A DNA stretch of 57,966 bases. Source: Oscillospiraceae bacterium. Its GTDB lineage: Bacteria; Bacillota; Clostridia; Oscillospirales; Acutalibacteraceae. Numbering within the stretch: the stretch's first letter is position 1; each line of letters starts with the position of its first letter. The notes under the pieces were generated by a model that ran no database searches, was not told the origin of the DNA, and was given only the letters and a program-made list of their open reading frames with translations. Made by a program: the position numbers and the translations under genes. Shown here one piece after another: positions 40,465-49,898 of this stretch. The stretch spans positions 1 to 57,966 of the forward strand of contig WRED01000006.1 of NCBI GenBank assembly GCA_009779495.1, in the 5' to 3' direction.

Positions 40465-42780
40465 TTACCGCCCCTTGCGCCTTGTCTTAAACGGTAAAGT
40501 AAACGCCCCCACAATATTCCCTAGCGTCCCCATCAGCATCTGCTCCGTGCCGTCATGCACCATATAGGTCCGCGTGGACGTCGCCCCGCCGATCCCCATC
40601 GCCGGCAGGTCGATCCTCCCCTCGCGGATCACAACGCGGTCAAACGCGTCCAGCGCCGCCGATTTGATCTCCTGCCCCAGGTTCTCAAAGCCCTCGCTCA
40701 GCCTGCGGTTGAAGTAGAGGTACGAGTCGTCACGGACGCTGCTCAAAATCGGCACCTCCTCCAGCGCACCCTCCATGTAGGCCAGGTAATCCGCCCAGCA
40801 TTTGTTGACGGCGTACAGCTCCACCTGCCTTTGCGCGCGCTCAAATTCATCTGTTGTGATCTGACTCAAAATTTCATTATACTTTTCTTCATCCTCTTTT
40901 TGCAGGAAGCCAAGCGCCCGCTCGCCGAGCAGAATCTCCTCGCGCTTTTGGTGGACAGGCTGGCGCTGCTCCTCCAAAAGCCGCGAATACTTGAACAGCG
41001 TCAGCTTCGCGTCGAACACGCGCCCCTCGATCACACGCTGCGTTTGCAGGATCGCGCGTTTCAGGTCCTTGCCCTCGATGGACTCGTCCTGCCGGAGGTT
41101 TTTGTAGCGGTCGGGCAGCACGTCAAAGAGACCGTATCGCACGACTAAATTGTCCTCCAGGCTGACGAAAAAGCGGCTTTCGCCGGGGTCTCCCTGACGT
41201 CCGGCGCGTCCCCGCAGCTGGTTGTCGATGCGCACGCTTTCGTGGCGGTTCGTGCCGATGATGTACAGCCCGCCCAGCGCGCAGACCGCGTCATGCTCGT
41301 CCGTATCGTCCGCGCCCAGCCGGATATCGACGCCGCGCCCGGCCATGTTGGTGGAAATCGTGACGGCGTTCAGTCGGCCCGCTTCGGCAATAATCGCCGC
41401 TTCACGCGCGTCGTTTTTCGCGTTTAGGACGGATACTTCGCCGATCTCGCCGCGCAGCATTTCCGCGATGCGCTCCGACTCCTCGACGCTGCACGTCCCC
41501 ACCAGCACGGGGCGGCCCGTTTTGTGCGTCCTGACGATCTCGCCGATGACGGCCCTGTACTTGGACTCCTTATGCGTGAAGATCACGTCGTCATGGTCAA
41601 CGCGGGCGCAGGGCGTGTTCGGCGGGATGACAACGACATTTTTGCTGTAAAATTCGTGGAATTCCGTGGCCGCCGAAACGGCCGTGCCGGTCATGCCGCA
41701 AAAGTCCCTGTAAAGCAGCACAAAGTTTTGCAGTGTGACGCTATTCATGACGCGTCCGTGATTTTTCGGGGTCAGCCCCTCCTTCATCTCTACCGCCGCG
41801 TGAAGCCCGTCGGACCACTGCCTATTTTTCGCGACGCGCCCGGTGAACTCGTCCACGATGAGGATCTCGCCGCCGCGCACGATGTAGTCCACGTCCCTTT
41901 CCAGCAGGAAACGCGCCTGCAAAACGACCGTTATGTTCGTCAGCAGCTCGAAGTTTTCCCCCGCGTACAGACTTTCGATGCCCAGCCGCGCTTCGCACAG
42001 GGCAATGCCCGCATCGGTCAGGAAAATATTGGTGTCGTGATCGTCCGTATCGAAGTGGACTCCCCTTGTCATTTCGGCGGCGGCCGCCTGTATCTTTTCG
42101 TTCATCTCCGGCGCGGACGGGTCGTCCCCGGCGATGACTAGCGGCACGCGCGCCTCGTCGATGAGAATCGAGTCCGCTTCATCTATAATGGCAAAATCGA
42201 ACTGCCTTTGCACAAGCTCGCCGCTGTCAAACGCCAGAAAGCCGCGCAGGTAATCGAAGCCCGCTTCCTTTGCCGTGACGTAGGTCACGTCCGCACCGTA
42301 AGCCGCTTTCCGGGTGGGCTTGTCCATTCCCTCGCCGACAAAGGCGGCCGTCGTCCCGAGCAGATCGTACACCGGCTTCATCCACAGCGCGTCGCGCCTG
42401 GCCAGATAATCGTTGAAAGTCAGCACGTGTACGCCGCCGCCCGTCAGGGACGCGAGATACGCCGTGAACACCGCCGCCAGGGTCTTGCCCTCGCCGGTGG
42501 GAAGCTCGATGATATGACCGTCCGCCATGGCGGCGGCGGACATCAACTGCACGTCAAACGGCGTGATGTCCAGCGCGAGCTTTACGGCGCGGGACACGAG
42601 CGCGAAAGCCTCCGGCATAAGGCTTTTGAAAGGCTCGCCCGACCGCGACCGCTCGCGCAGGGACGCCGAACGCACGGCGACCTCATCGCGGCTTAAAGCG
42701 GAAAAGTCGTGCCGCTTAATTTCGGCAAGGATTTTTTTGAAAGGCTTAAGGTTGTATTCCACGTTTTTTCTGTTGACCAA
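40465..42780 (-). CDS. SecA-family translocase ATPase, accessory (SecA2-like) type
   Basis: The protein has 771 residues. It drives preproteins through SecYEG. Walker A is PTGEGKT (residues 94-100), the DEAD box is IIDEADSILIDEARVPLVI, and the second domain ends with DNQLRGRAGRQGDPGESRFF. The preprotein-crosslinking region and scaffold follow (EEILLGERALGFLQ). The C-terminal linker and zinc-binding SEC-C motif of housekeeping SecA are missing, the protein ends in TLPFKTRRKGR, and length is short, so an accessory role is likely. It lies next to genes for exported proteins on both sides. No accessory SecY is in the window. Confidence 0.85.
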   Translation of the reverse strand: MVNRKNVEYNLKPFKKILAEIKRHDFSALSRDEVAVRSASLRERSRSGEPFKSLMPEAFALVSRAVKLALDITPFDVQLMSAAAMADGHIIELPTGEGKTLAAVFTAYLASLTGGGVHVLTFNDYLARRDALWMKPVYDLLGTTAAFVGEGMDKPTRKAAYGADVTYVTAKEAGFDYLRGFLAFDSGELVQRQFDFAIIDEADSILIDEARVPLVIAGDDPSAPEMNEKIQAAAAEMTRGVHFDTDDHDTNIFLTDAGIALCEARLGIESLYAGENFELLTNITVVLQARFLLERDVDYIVRGGEILIVDEFTGRVAKNRQWSDGLHAAVEMKEGLTPKNHGRVMNSVTLQNFVLLYRDFCGMTGTAVSAATEFHEFYSKNVVVIPPNTPCARVDHDDVIFTHKESKYRAVIGEIVRTHKTGRPVLVGTCSVEESERIAEMLRGEIGEVSVLNAKNDAREAAIIAEAGRLNAVTISTNMAGRGVDIRLGADDTDEHDAVCALGGLYIIGTNRHESVRIDNQLRGRAGRQGDPGESRFFVSLEDNLVVRYGLFDVLPDRYKNLRQDESIEGKDLKRAILQTQRVIEGRVFDAKLTLFKYSRLLEEQRQPVHQKREEILLGERALGFLQKEDEEKYNEILSQITTDEFERAQRQVELYAVNKCWADYLAYMEGALEEVPILSSVRDDSYLYFNRRLSEGFENLGQEIKSAALDAFDRVVIREGRIDLPAMGIGGATSTRTYMVHDGTEQMLMGTLGNIVGAFTLPFKTRRKGR

Positions 42781-42794
42781 AATAATGCTCCGTT

Positions 42795-42831
42795 CTAGAT
42801 ATTTTAGATTTTAGATGTATAGATCGCAGAT
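42795..42831. repeat. TTAGANN heptad repeat
   Basis: TTAGATT (42804-42810) and TTAGATG (42811-42817) in exact phase, then TATAGAT and CGCAGAT. The tract ends GCAGATGCGGT, as the copy at 51723-51757 also ends CAGATGCGGT, showing the two share more than the heptad. Confidence 0.65.
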
Positions 42832-42859
42832 GCGGTCAGGGAAGATTGTTATACCAACT

Positions 42860-42888
42860 ATTATGCTACAAAAACAATTAACTGTCAA
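42860..42888 (-). promoter_or_regulatory. Promoter of the SecA2-like gene
   Basis: On the minus strand TTGACA (42888-42883), 17 bases, CATAAT (42865-42860). The heptad repeat lies between it and the gene. Confidence 0.6.
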
Positions 42889-42935
42889 TGATATAAATTG
42901 TTAAATTTCTTTCCACGGCAAACGCATAAAAATCC

Positions 42936-42965
42936 TTGCGTATATCCCATCCGATGTGATATGAT
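42936..42965 (+). promoter_or_regulatory. Promoter of the DUF4874/DUF4832 gene
   Basis: TTGCGT (42936-42941), 18 bases, TATGAT (42960-42965), 52 bases before the GTG start. Confidence 0.45.
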
Positions 42966-43017
42966 GTAACAGGCAACCGCTAATCTTGGTTACAAGAAAA
43001 TTTTCGGGGGGATTTAC

Positions 43018-44529
43018 GTGCGCCGAATCATCATCGCTGTCCTTGCCGCTTTGGGCGTGCTTGCGGCCGCGGCCGCGGCCGCCGCGTTTTTCTGTTTCAG
43101 CCATACGAACGTCCCGCAAACCCGGGCTTTAACAGGAAAGGAGCTGCCTGCATTGACCTCCACGTCAGAAACTGCGAATGTCGTCACGGCGTTCGCGCTG
43201 CCCTGTCTCGCGCCTGAAAACGCGCGGCCTTTACTGAGGAATCCCGACCGCGGATTGCGCATGGAAACCTATATCACCCTGGGCGAGCCGCCGGAAAGCT
43301 ACCCGGAAAACAGGCAGGATCCTTATGAAAAGCTGCTTGGGTTCATTGAAAAATACGAGGAAGAAAGCCCGACCGTTGTGCAGCTTTATGTATACCTCAC
43401 CCGGTACAACGACAGGCCGCTTGATGAAACCGCTTTCGCGCAGCTGGAGCGTATGCTGGAGCTTTGCCGTGACAACGGCGTCCGCGCCCTGCTGCGCTTC
43501 GCGTATCAAAACGAGTCCTGCCCCGATCCCGACTGGCCGCGCATGAAGGAACACCTGAATCAGCTGGGCGAGTGGTTCCGCGCGAACGGGCAGCTTTTGG
43601 AGGACTCGCTGTTCGTGATGCAGGCGGGTCTTGTGGGCTATTGGGGCGAGGGGCACAGCTCTGTCAATTTCAAGCAAAAATATATCGGCGACGCGTTCGA
43701 TCTTTTGTGCCGTATCACCCCGGAGGACATCTTTGTGCAGGTGCGCACAATCGACCTGTACAATACCGTTTCGAGGGAATTCAGGGACAGGCTGGGCATG
43801 CACGACGACTATATCATCGGCGAAATGAACGGCGCGTGGAGCTTTTTTACGGACGGAAACGACAGAAAGGCAAAAGCGCTTGAGGAGCGTTTCAAACGCA
43901 CGATCAATGACGCCGAGCTTCCCTGGGGCTGCGCGACATATTATGACCGCGCGGACGGACATCCCCTTGATAGCATGGACGCGCTGCCAATCTTTCAGCA
44001 GTTTAAGCAATATTCCCTTACCACACTTTCGCTGGAGCACAACTACCGCGAAGCGGGGCCGGAGCATGTGTACTCCATGGCCCGCTGGAGGGACGAATAT
44101 ATCACCGCCGCGCAGCTTGACGAAGCCGGACTGCCGTATCATCCCGTCCTGTTGGGTGAAAGCGGATGCGTTTCCGTGTTTGAGTACATCGCGTATCACC
44201 TTGGATATCTGTTGAGCGTAACCTCGTTTGAGCTGGACACGGAGTCGCGGAGCCTGCGCTTCACCGTCCAAAACAACGGCTTTGCCGCGCCGCTGAATTT
44301 CAACGCCCTCAGCGTCGTTATTGACGGCGAAGAATATATCGTGGACAGCTACGATAAATACGCGTTGGGATCCATGCAAGCGGTGACTTACACGGCCGGG
44401 CTGCCCGAAAGCTTTGACCATGCGCGGGAGCACAGAATCGGCGTAAAGTTAGCCCACCGTGAGGGCTCCGCGATTTGCGCGAGGTTTATGAACGATACGG
44501 AGTTTGCGGACGGGGTACAGTTTTTCTAA
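43018..44529 (+). CDS. Exported DUF4874/DUF4832-type protein (glycoside-hydrolase-like)
   Basis: The protein has 503 residues from GTG 43018, 7 bases after GGGGGG. The start MRRIIIAVLAALGVLAAAAA is a membrane anchor or uncleaved signal; the Ala codons form a GGCCGC run. RNPDRGLRMETYITLG near residue 75 and LYVYLTRYNDRPLDETAF mark DUF4874. VMQAGLVGYWGEGH and YIIGEMNGAWSF resemble a TIM-barrel active face. The C-terminal part (SVFEYIAYHLGYLLSVTSFE, then LRFTVQNNGFAAPLNFN) is DUF4832. Substrate is unknown; carbohydrate processing is inferred. It is divergent from the SecA2-like gene. Confidence 0.75.
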   Translation: MRRIIIAVLAALGVLAAAAAAAAFFCFSHTNVPQTRALTGKELPALTSTSETANVVTAFALPCLAPENARPLLRNPDRGLRMETYITLGEPPESYPENRQDPYEKLLGFIEKYEEESPTVVQLYVYLTRYNDRPLDETAFAQLERMLELCRDNGVRALLRFAYQNESCPDPDWPRMKEHLNQLGEWFRANGQLLEDSLFVMQAGLVGYWGEGHSSVNFKQKYIGDAFDLLCRITPEDIFVQVRTIDLYNTVSREFRDRLGMHDDYIIGEMNGAWSFFTDGNDRKAKALEERFKRTINDAELPWGCATYYDRADGHPLDSMDALPIFQQFKQYSLTTLSLEHNYREAGPEHVYSMARWRDEYITAAQLDEAGLPYHPVLLGESGCVSVFEYIAYHLGYLLSVTSFELDTESRSLRFTVQNNGFAAPLNFNALSVVIDGEEYIVDSYDKYALGSMQAVTYTAGLPESFDHAREHRIGVKLAHREGSAICARFMNDTEFADGVQFF

Positions 44530-44547
44530 AAAATTTTTCTGTTTCTC

Positions 44548-44576
44548 TTGCACTTTTCCTGAAACTGTATTACAAT
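44548..44576 (+). promoter_or_regulatory. Promoter of the secreted phosphoesterase gene
   Basis: TTGCAC (44548-44553), 17 bases, TACAAT (44571-44576), 42 bases before the ATG. Confidence 0.55.
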
Positions 44577-44618
44577 ATATTCATATGTCCATCGAAAAGA
44601 GGGAAGGATGGTTCGTCC

Positions 44619-46835
44619 ATGAAAAAATCACCCGTGAAAAAAATTCTCGCGCTTGCGTTAGCCGTCTTGTTTTTGCTGCCGCTTCTGCCCGCCCCGGCCA
44701 CGGCGGAAAGCCCGAACATCCTGCGCGTCGCGTTGCTTTCCGACATCCACTACTTTCGCGAAGATATGGCGGGCGGCTACGGCGAGGTCTTTATGCAGGG
44801 CAACGCCGTCGGCCACCCGATAGAGCAGACGCCGGGACTGCTGCGTTCCGCGCTGGCGGCTATCGCCGAACGTGCGGATGATCTGGACTATCTGCTTATC
44901 TCCGGCGACTTGACTCGTTACGGGGAGTATGACGGCCACGCGGAGCTTGCCGAGATACTCAAGCAGTTTGAGACGGATACCGGCATAGACATAGCCGTCG
45001 TGCCGGGCAACCACGACATCGACAGCGGCGCGGCCACCTTTGCCAATGGCGTAAAGGAAAGCGCGCGTAAAACCACGGAGGAGGATTTCCTCGCGTTTTA
45101 CGAAGATCTGGGCTATGACCTGGCTTTCGAGCGTTTCAACCCAACCGGGGAAGATAAAGCCGGTATGCTCAGCTACGCCGCGGATATCGGCGACGGCTAC
45201 CGCCTTATCGCCATTGACACATTCAGAAGAAAGATCACGCCCGAGTTGCAGGCCTGGATAATCGGCCAGTGCGAGGAAGCCGTCGCGGCAGGCAAAACCG
45301 TCGTCGGTATGGGGCATCACAACCTCAACGAGCAGCTCAACGGCCAGCTGAGGATCATGCAGAACCAGGGCATCGAGAACATGCGCGAGATTAGCGAGTC
45401 TTTCGCTGACGCGGGTATGCACTTCTATTTTTCCGGGCATCTGCACATGAGCGAGATAAGCCCCTGGTATTCCGACAGCGGCGAGGTCCTCTACGATATC
45501 ATCGTGCCCGGGCTGTTTACTTTCCCCGGCGATTACCGCGTCGTCACTTTCAGTTCGCTGAACGGGCGCATAGAGGCTGACGTGCGCTCCTACGCCCCCG
45601 ACGAGGTTTTAGAAATCACGGCCAACGGGATAACCTACCCCAGACCCTACCGCCCCACCGCTCTGGAGCTGACTTTCGGCTACAACGGCAATGGCCTGAA
45701 CGGGTTCGCCAAGGAAAACTTAAGGCGCACGTTGGGCGAGCAGCTTGAAAAGCTCAGGGATTCCGGCGGCATAACCGCGATGGTGAAAAACCAGGTCGAT
45801 TTGGGCCCTGTAAACGCGTTATTTGAGTACCTTGACGAGCGGCTGATCAACGATCCCGACAAAATTATCGGCGTACTTAACGATCTTTTGGACGACGCGC
45901 TGGCGTTGCCCGTGTCGAAGCTGCCCTGCAACCGTTTCCTTGATCTGGGCTTCGGCGACGCGACTAAGCCCGGCACGGTCTCGGATATGGCTACAGCCGC
46001 CATCGTATATATGTTTTGGAAAAATCACGACCCCCAGGACGATCCCTTTATGATGGACGTGCTGGGCCGCCTGCAAAACGGCGAGTTGCTCGACCAGCTG
46101 CTCAACTACGCCCTGCCCAAGATATTTGACGTGCTGGGCGCGGACCTGATCCCCCTGATTTCGGACTGCGTCCCGGTCAACAGCGCGCTCGCAAAGGCGC
46201 TGAACAGCATAGGCAGCCCGCTTATCACCATGCCGCTTTTGGCGCTGATCCCGGGGACGCGCGATACGATCAACAATTCGCTTTATGAGCTTGCGAGCAA
46301 AATTATCACGAGCCAGTCGCCCACGGGCAGCGGCAACGGCATCGTTGTGTACGATCCCAACAACCTCCAAACGCCTGCAGGCCCGCGCACTTTCCGCCTG
46401 CCGTTTGATCTGAGCTTCACCGTAAGCGGCGATCAGAAAAGCGCGGAAATCGTCTGGTACACCAAGGCAAGCCTGACCTCGCCGGGACTTAAGCTGACCG
46501 ACAGCATGGGCGTTCCCGCGGCAGAGGCCGAAATCGCGCTGACCACCGAATTCGCGGACGTCACTGTGGAAACGATCGACCTCGCGATCATGCAGCTCAT
46601 GGGATATACGATACGCGCCGCGAAGCACACCGCCAAAATCACGAACCTGACTCCCGGCAAATCATACCGTTTTTCGGCGGGAGATACTGAATTTGAGTGG
46701 TGGTCAGAGCCTCAAAATCTCACGGCGGCGAAAGAAAATCAGATTGTGACGTTCTTCACGCGGCTGTGGGAATGGATTCGCGGATTTCTGCGGATGCTGG
46801 GGATCTCGTGGAAGAATCAAAGCTCGGGATTCTAA
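44619..46835 (+). CDS. Secreted calcineurin-type metallophosphoesterase
   Basis: The protein has 738 residues from ATG 44619. The signal peptide is KKILALALAVLFLLPLLP with cleavage near ATA-E. The metal site is complete: LLSDIHYF (D-x-H), LISGDLTRYGEYDGH, VVPGNHDID, GMGHHN and YFSGHLHMSE. After residue about 330 comes a long helical region. Residues about 590-715 form a fibronectin-like domain (LPFDLSFTVSGDQKSAEIVW). The protein ends with an aromatic, hydrophobic segment (LWEWIRGFLRMLGISW), which may tether it. It probably cleaves phosphoesters outside the cell. No sortase signal is present. Confidence 0.85.
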   Translation: MKKSPVKKILALALAVLFLLPLLPAPATAESPNILRVALLSDIHYFREDMAGGYGEVFMQGNAVGHPIEQTPGLLRSALAAIAERADDLDYLLISGDLTRYGEYDGHAELAEILKQFETDTGIDIAVVPGNHDIDSGAATFANGVKESARKTTEEDFLAFYEDLGYDLAFERFNPTGEDKAGMLSYAADIGDGYRLIAIDTFRRKITPELQAWIIGQCEEAVAAGKTVVGMGHHNLNEQLNGQLRIMQNQGIENMREISESFADAGMHFYFSGHLHMSEISPWYSDSGEVLYDIIVPGLFTFPGDYRVVTFSSLNGRIEADVRSYAPDEVLEITANGITYPRPYRPTALELTFGYNGNGLNGFAKENLRRTLGEQLEKLRDSGGITAMVKNQVDLGPVNALFEYLDERLINDPDKIIGVLNDLLDDALALPVSKLPCNRFLDLGFGDATKPGTVSDMATAAIVYMFWKNHDPQDDPFMMDVLGRLQNGELLDQLLNYALPKIFDVLGADLIPLISDCVPVNSALAKALNSIGSPLITMPLLALIPGTRDTINNSLYELASKIITSQSPTGSGNGIVVYDPNNLQTPAGPRTFRLPFDLSFTVSGDQKSAEIVWYTKASLTSPGLKLTDSMGVPAAEAEIALTTEFADVTVETIDLAIMQLMGYTIRAAKHTAKITNLTPGKSYRFSAGDTEFEWWSEPQNLTAAKENQIVTFFTRLWEWIRGFLRMLGISWKNQSSGF

Positions 46836-46854
46836 CCTGAATTTAATAAATAAA

Positions 46855-46895
46855 GAAATAATCGCCTTATTATAAGTTGGGCGATTATTTCTTTT
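46855..46895 (+). terminator. Terminator of the phosphoesterase gene
   Basis: GAAATAATCGCC (46855-46866) pairs with GGCGATTATTTC (46880-46891), followed by TTTT. Confidence 0.8.
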
Positions 46896-46947
46896 GCTAT
46901 TTTAGACATTTGTATTGATACAAGAGTTCAATATATTGGGTTTTTAT

Positions 46948-47041
46948 ACCCCTCCGGCGCATTCGCGCCACCTCCCCTTGCAGGGGCGGCTTGTGGTTGC
47001 AGCTACGATCCAAGCCTCCCCGCACGCAGTACCGGAGGGGT
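46948..47041. repeat. Palindromic intergenic repeat with ACCCCTCCGG ends
   Basis: ACCCCTCCGG (46948-46957) is the complement of CCGGAGGGGT (47032-47041). Inside lies CCACCTCCCCTTGCAGGGGCGGC. This wording is known from short dispersed repeats in clostridial genomes. It is non-coding and lies between two convergent genes. Confidence 0.65.
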
Positions 47042-47075
47042 TGGGAAATCAAAGTCAATACATTGGCATAGTTTT

Positions 47076-48020
47076 TTATTCTCTCGGCGTAATATTGCTC
47101 CCCGTAGACAGCCGCCCCAGCGGGTCAAGGCAGCTGCGGCAGCACAGCAGGTCAATCACCAGCTCGCATTGATCCGCGCCGGTCGTGTCCATACGGCCGT
47201 TTTTGTCAACCGTTACGCCGTATGTGGACAGCCATTCCTCACGCGCGCCGACGTTCATGCGCCCTATATGCTCAAGGATCTTCTGATCAAAGTCGATGAA
47301 TTTACGCGCGTTTTTCGCCGACATGGCCGCCTCCTCCAGGCTCTCATAATCTCCGACGATATCCGCGTCGGCGATGAGGGCCATGCGCTTCATGGCGATG
47401 GCGAGGTGACGGTTCTCAAGCTCGAAGTCTTTCTCAATGGAAGCGGAGTTGAAGTAACACACATCGCCTATGAACAGGAAATCCGCCGCGGCCGTGAACT
47501 TCAAAACGGGCGTTTGGCTGCGCACTACCTCGTCCGCCTTAGTCGTACAAAGGCGGACCCTCTGCCCCATGAGGAACGGGCTTCCGCGCCGCATGAACAG
47601 CGCCTGCTCCGCGATTTTTCCCTCTTCGTCCTTACGCTCGCCGTAAAAAGCGAACCCGGTGGGCTTTGGGATCGCGCCGGATATAAAGTCCTCGGGCGCA
47701 TAGGGAAGCCCGCCCCGGATATTCTCAAGGACCGCGCCGATTTGCTCCTTGATCAGGTCGCTCTCCTTTTCAATGGCCGCGATATGTTCCTTGTCCGACA
47801 AAAACGGCGAGTACGCCGCCACAGCCTTGTCCACGAGCGTCTTTTCCAAAAACGCGGTTCTGACCGTATCCGCCCAGTCGGCCACGTCTTTCATTTTACA
47901 GAGATACCAGTCAAGCTCAATGCCGTCCCTGCTCTTGTGGGTGGAGTATAGGGCAAAGCGCCAGTCCAGTTCTTCCGGGATCAGATCGCGAAGGGCCTCG
48001 GTGAGAATTTGTGTGTTCAA
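47076..48020 (-). CDS. Protein of unknown function, possibly DUF4868/KwaB-like
   Basis: The protein has 314 residues if started at TTG 48020, 8 bases after GGAGG. It is cytoplasmic by composition. The stretch VLKFTAAADFLFIGDVCYFN, then EKDFELENRHLAIAMKRMAL and a C-terminal LVIDLLCCRSCLDP, resembles the DUF4868 domain of the KwaB anti-phage protein in pattern; this is my reading, not a search result. No KwaA-like membrane gene is adjacent. Instead it is the last gene of the TPP enzyme, oxidoreductase and isomerase operon, 17 bases after the isomerase. A role in that pathway is equally possible. Confidence 0.5.
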   Translation of the reverse strand: MNTQILTEALRDLIPEELDWRFALYSTHKSRDGIELDWYLCKMKDVADWADTVRTAFLEKTLVDKAVAAYSPFLSDKEHIAAIEKESDLIKEQIGAVLENIRGGLPYAPEDFISGAIPKPTGFAFYGERKDEEGKIAEQALFMRRGSPFLMGQRVRLCTTKADEVVRSQTPVLKFTAAADFLFIGDVCYFNSASIEKDFELENRHLAIAMKRMALIADADIVGDYESLEEAAMSAKNARKFIDFDQKILEHIGRMNVGAREEWLSTYGVTVDKNGRMDTTGADQCELVIDLLCCRSCLDPLGRLSTGSNITPRE

Positions 48021-48037
48021 ATTGCGTTCCTCCAAAT

Positions 48038-48658
48038 TTATTTTGATAAAATCATACTTTTTAATTCGCTGTCCGCCGCGTACCGCTCCATGAATTCGAT
48101 GAACGGGCGGTGATTCCGCACGCGGGCCAGTATGTCCGCGTCCAGTGAACGAAAGATTTCAGACATGTCCCGGTGCGAAACGGCGCTGATTTCCGTGAGC
48201 GCGTCCCGGCTTGCCCGCTGACTTTCGCTTCGGTGCAACGGGTAGCCCTGCCCCGCTTTGTCACAGAACAACTTGTCGAAAATGTAACGCAGATTGATGT
48301 CGCCCGCCCAGCCAAAGCCCTTGTTGAGGGCGAGCGAGACGCAGTTGCCGGCGTTGATCTGCGAAAACAGCCAAGCATCCAGCGGGCTTGTGATCAGCCC
48401 GCAAAACACGCCGGGGTACTGCATGGCGCTGAGTAAAAAGCCCTGCCCTGTGCCGCAGCCGCCGACAACGAAATCGGCTGCGCCCGCAGACAGCGCCAAA
48501 GCCGCGATAAGCCCGGTGTGGATGTATGTCAACTCAGGCTCGGAGCCGTTTTCGCTCATGCCGATATTGAAGATTTCCGCGCCCGTGGATTTGAGGGCGT
48601 CGAGGATCATACCGTTTTTGTCGCGGGCGGAGACTTCGCTTGTGACTGCTATTCGCAT
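48038..48658 (-). CDS. RpiB/LacAB-family sugar-phosphate isomerase
   Basis: The protein has 206 residues. MRIAVTSEVSARDKNGMILD begins the fold; the catalytic Cys is in VGGCGTGQGFL, where family members have GCGTGIG, and SQINAGNCVSLAL completes the site. A C-terminal extension of about 60 residues beyond standard RpiB is present. The family interconverts aldose and ketose phosphates; the sugar here is not known. It lies 11 bases after the Gfo/Idh/MocA gene. Confidence 0.85.
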   Translation of the reverse strand: MRIAVTSEVSARDKNGMILDALKSTGAEIFNIGMSENGSEPELTYIHTGLIAALALSAGAADFVVGGCGTGQGFLLSAMQYPGVFCGLITSPLDAWLFSQINAGNCVSLALNKGFGWAGDINLRYIFDKLFCDKAGQGYPLHRSESQRASRDALTEISAVSHRDMSEIFRSLDADILARVRNHRPFIEFMERYAADSELKSMILSK

Positions 48659-48669
48659 GGTGTTTCCTC

Positions 48670-49872
48670 CTAATTTTTGTTCTTTCGCAGCAATGAGCCT
48701 ATCAGTCCCTGCCGTTCCATAACCGGCTTGTCCTCGTAGCTGTCAAGGTAAATCTCCTGATTCTTTGCCGACGAGTCCACCGCCGCCAACGCGAACTTCA
48801 GCACCTCGCGGCCGCGCTCGCCTGAAAGCACAGGCTCGCGGTTATTCTTTACGGCGTCCACGAAATCCCGGGTGGACGCCTCGAAAGAATCCGCCCAGTC
48901 GTGCTTCACGTCCCAATACTCCGTGAGCTTGCCGTCGCGGTACATGAGCACCGGCGCGGCTTCGGGCAACATTTCGCCCGTGCACCGCGTGACCCAGATC
49001 ACCCCGCGCGAGCCGGTTATTTCCACGCGCTCGTCGCAGGTGTAATATTTGCTTTGCACGAACATCTCGTCCGAGCTGACGACATCCCACACGCCGAAAA
49101 GCTGTTTATCCCTGTGCTTCCACATAATGGCGGCGGGACAGTCGTTGTATACTCCGGGGATAATCTGCGTTCGGCCAATCCACGCGAATACCTTTTCAAC
49201 GTCGCCGAGCAAATACATGATGACCGAGAACTTGTGATACCCGTCGTCAAACACGGTGGGGCCACCGCCGGAAAGCGTCTCGTTAAACCGCCACAGCCAG
49301 GACTTCGGATCGACCTCCCAGCCGGTTCTTTTGACATCCTCCCCTGCCGGAACATCGCCGCGCCTGACCTTTTTGTCGATCGGCAGATTGTTCGACGCGA
49401 GCCCCGCGTTGTTCATTTTCAGGCGTATGCCCTGCGGCGTACCGATCTCGCCCGCGTCCAAAAGCTGTTTAGCGAGCCTGTACGGCGGGTAAAATACGAA
49501 GTTCTCAAACACCTTGAGCAAAACGCCGTTTTCCCTCGCCGCGCTGATCATTTCGTCACACTGCGCAAGATTCATGGCCATCGGCTTTTGCACGGACACA
49601 TGCTTTTTTGCTCTGCACGCCCTGACGGCATACTCGCAGTGCAGATGATGGGGCAAAAGCAGTTCCACCGCGCAAACATCTTTGTCGGCGAGCACATCGT
49701 CGTAGGCTTCGTATATCTTCGGAACCGCGTGCTCGGCGGCAAATTTTTTCGCGGCGGACATATTAGTGTCGCATACGCCCCACAGCTCGGCGTCGGGGTT
49801 GTCGCGGTAGCCTATGGCGTGCAGGGTGGCTATGCGTCCGCAGCCGACGATTACGAATTTCATTTTTGGCAT
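48670..49872 (-). CDS. Gfo/Idh/MocA-family NAD(P)-dependent oxidoreductase
   Basis: The protein has 400 residues from ATG 49872, 8 bases after GGAGGG. The Rossmann motif VGCGRIATLHAIGY is at the start. The usual E-K-P reads V-Q-K-P near residue 95, keeping the catalytic Lys. The C-terminal half holds the substrate domain (GGGPTVFDDGYHKFSVIMYL) with the active-site Asp and His. It oxidises a sugar or cyclitol hydroxyl. With the neighbouring TPP enzyme and isomerase it suggests catabolism of a sugar, cyclitol or sugar acid; the exact compound is unknown. Confidence 0.88.
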   Translation of the reverse strand: MPKMKFVIVGCGRIATLHAIGYRDNPDAELWGVCDTNMSAAKKFAAEHAVPKIYEAYDDVLADKDVCAVELLLPHHLHCEYAVRACRAKKHVSVQKPMAMNLAQCDEMISAARENGVLLKVFENFVFYPPYRLAKQLLDAGEIGTPQGIRLKMNNAGLASNNLPIDKKVRRGDVPAGEDVKRTGWEVDPKSWLWRFNETLSGGGPTVFDDGYHKFSVIMYLLGDVEKVFAWIGRTQIIPGVYNDCPAAIMWKHRDKQLFGVWDVVSSDEMFVQSKYYTCDERVEITGSRGVIWVTRCTGEMLPEAAPVLMYRDGKLTEYWDVKHDWADSFEASTRDFVDAVKNNREPVLSGERGREVLKFALAAVDSSAKNQEIYLDSYEDKPVMERQGLIGSLLRKNKN

Positions 49873-49898
49873 TTTATTTTCCCTCCTTAACAGGATCT

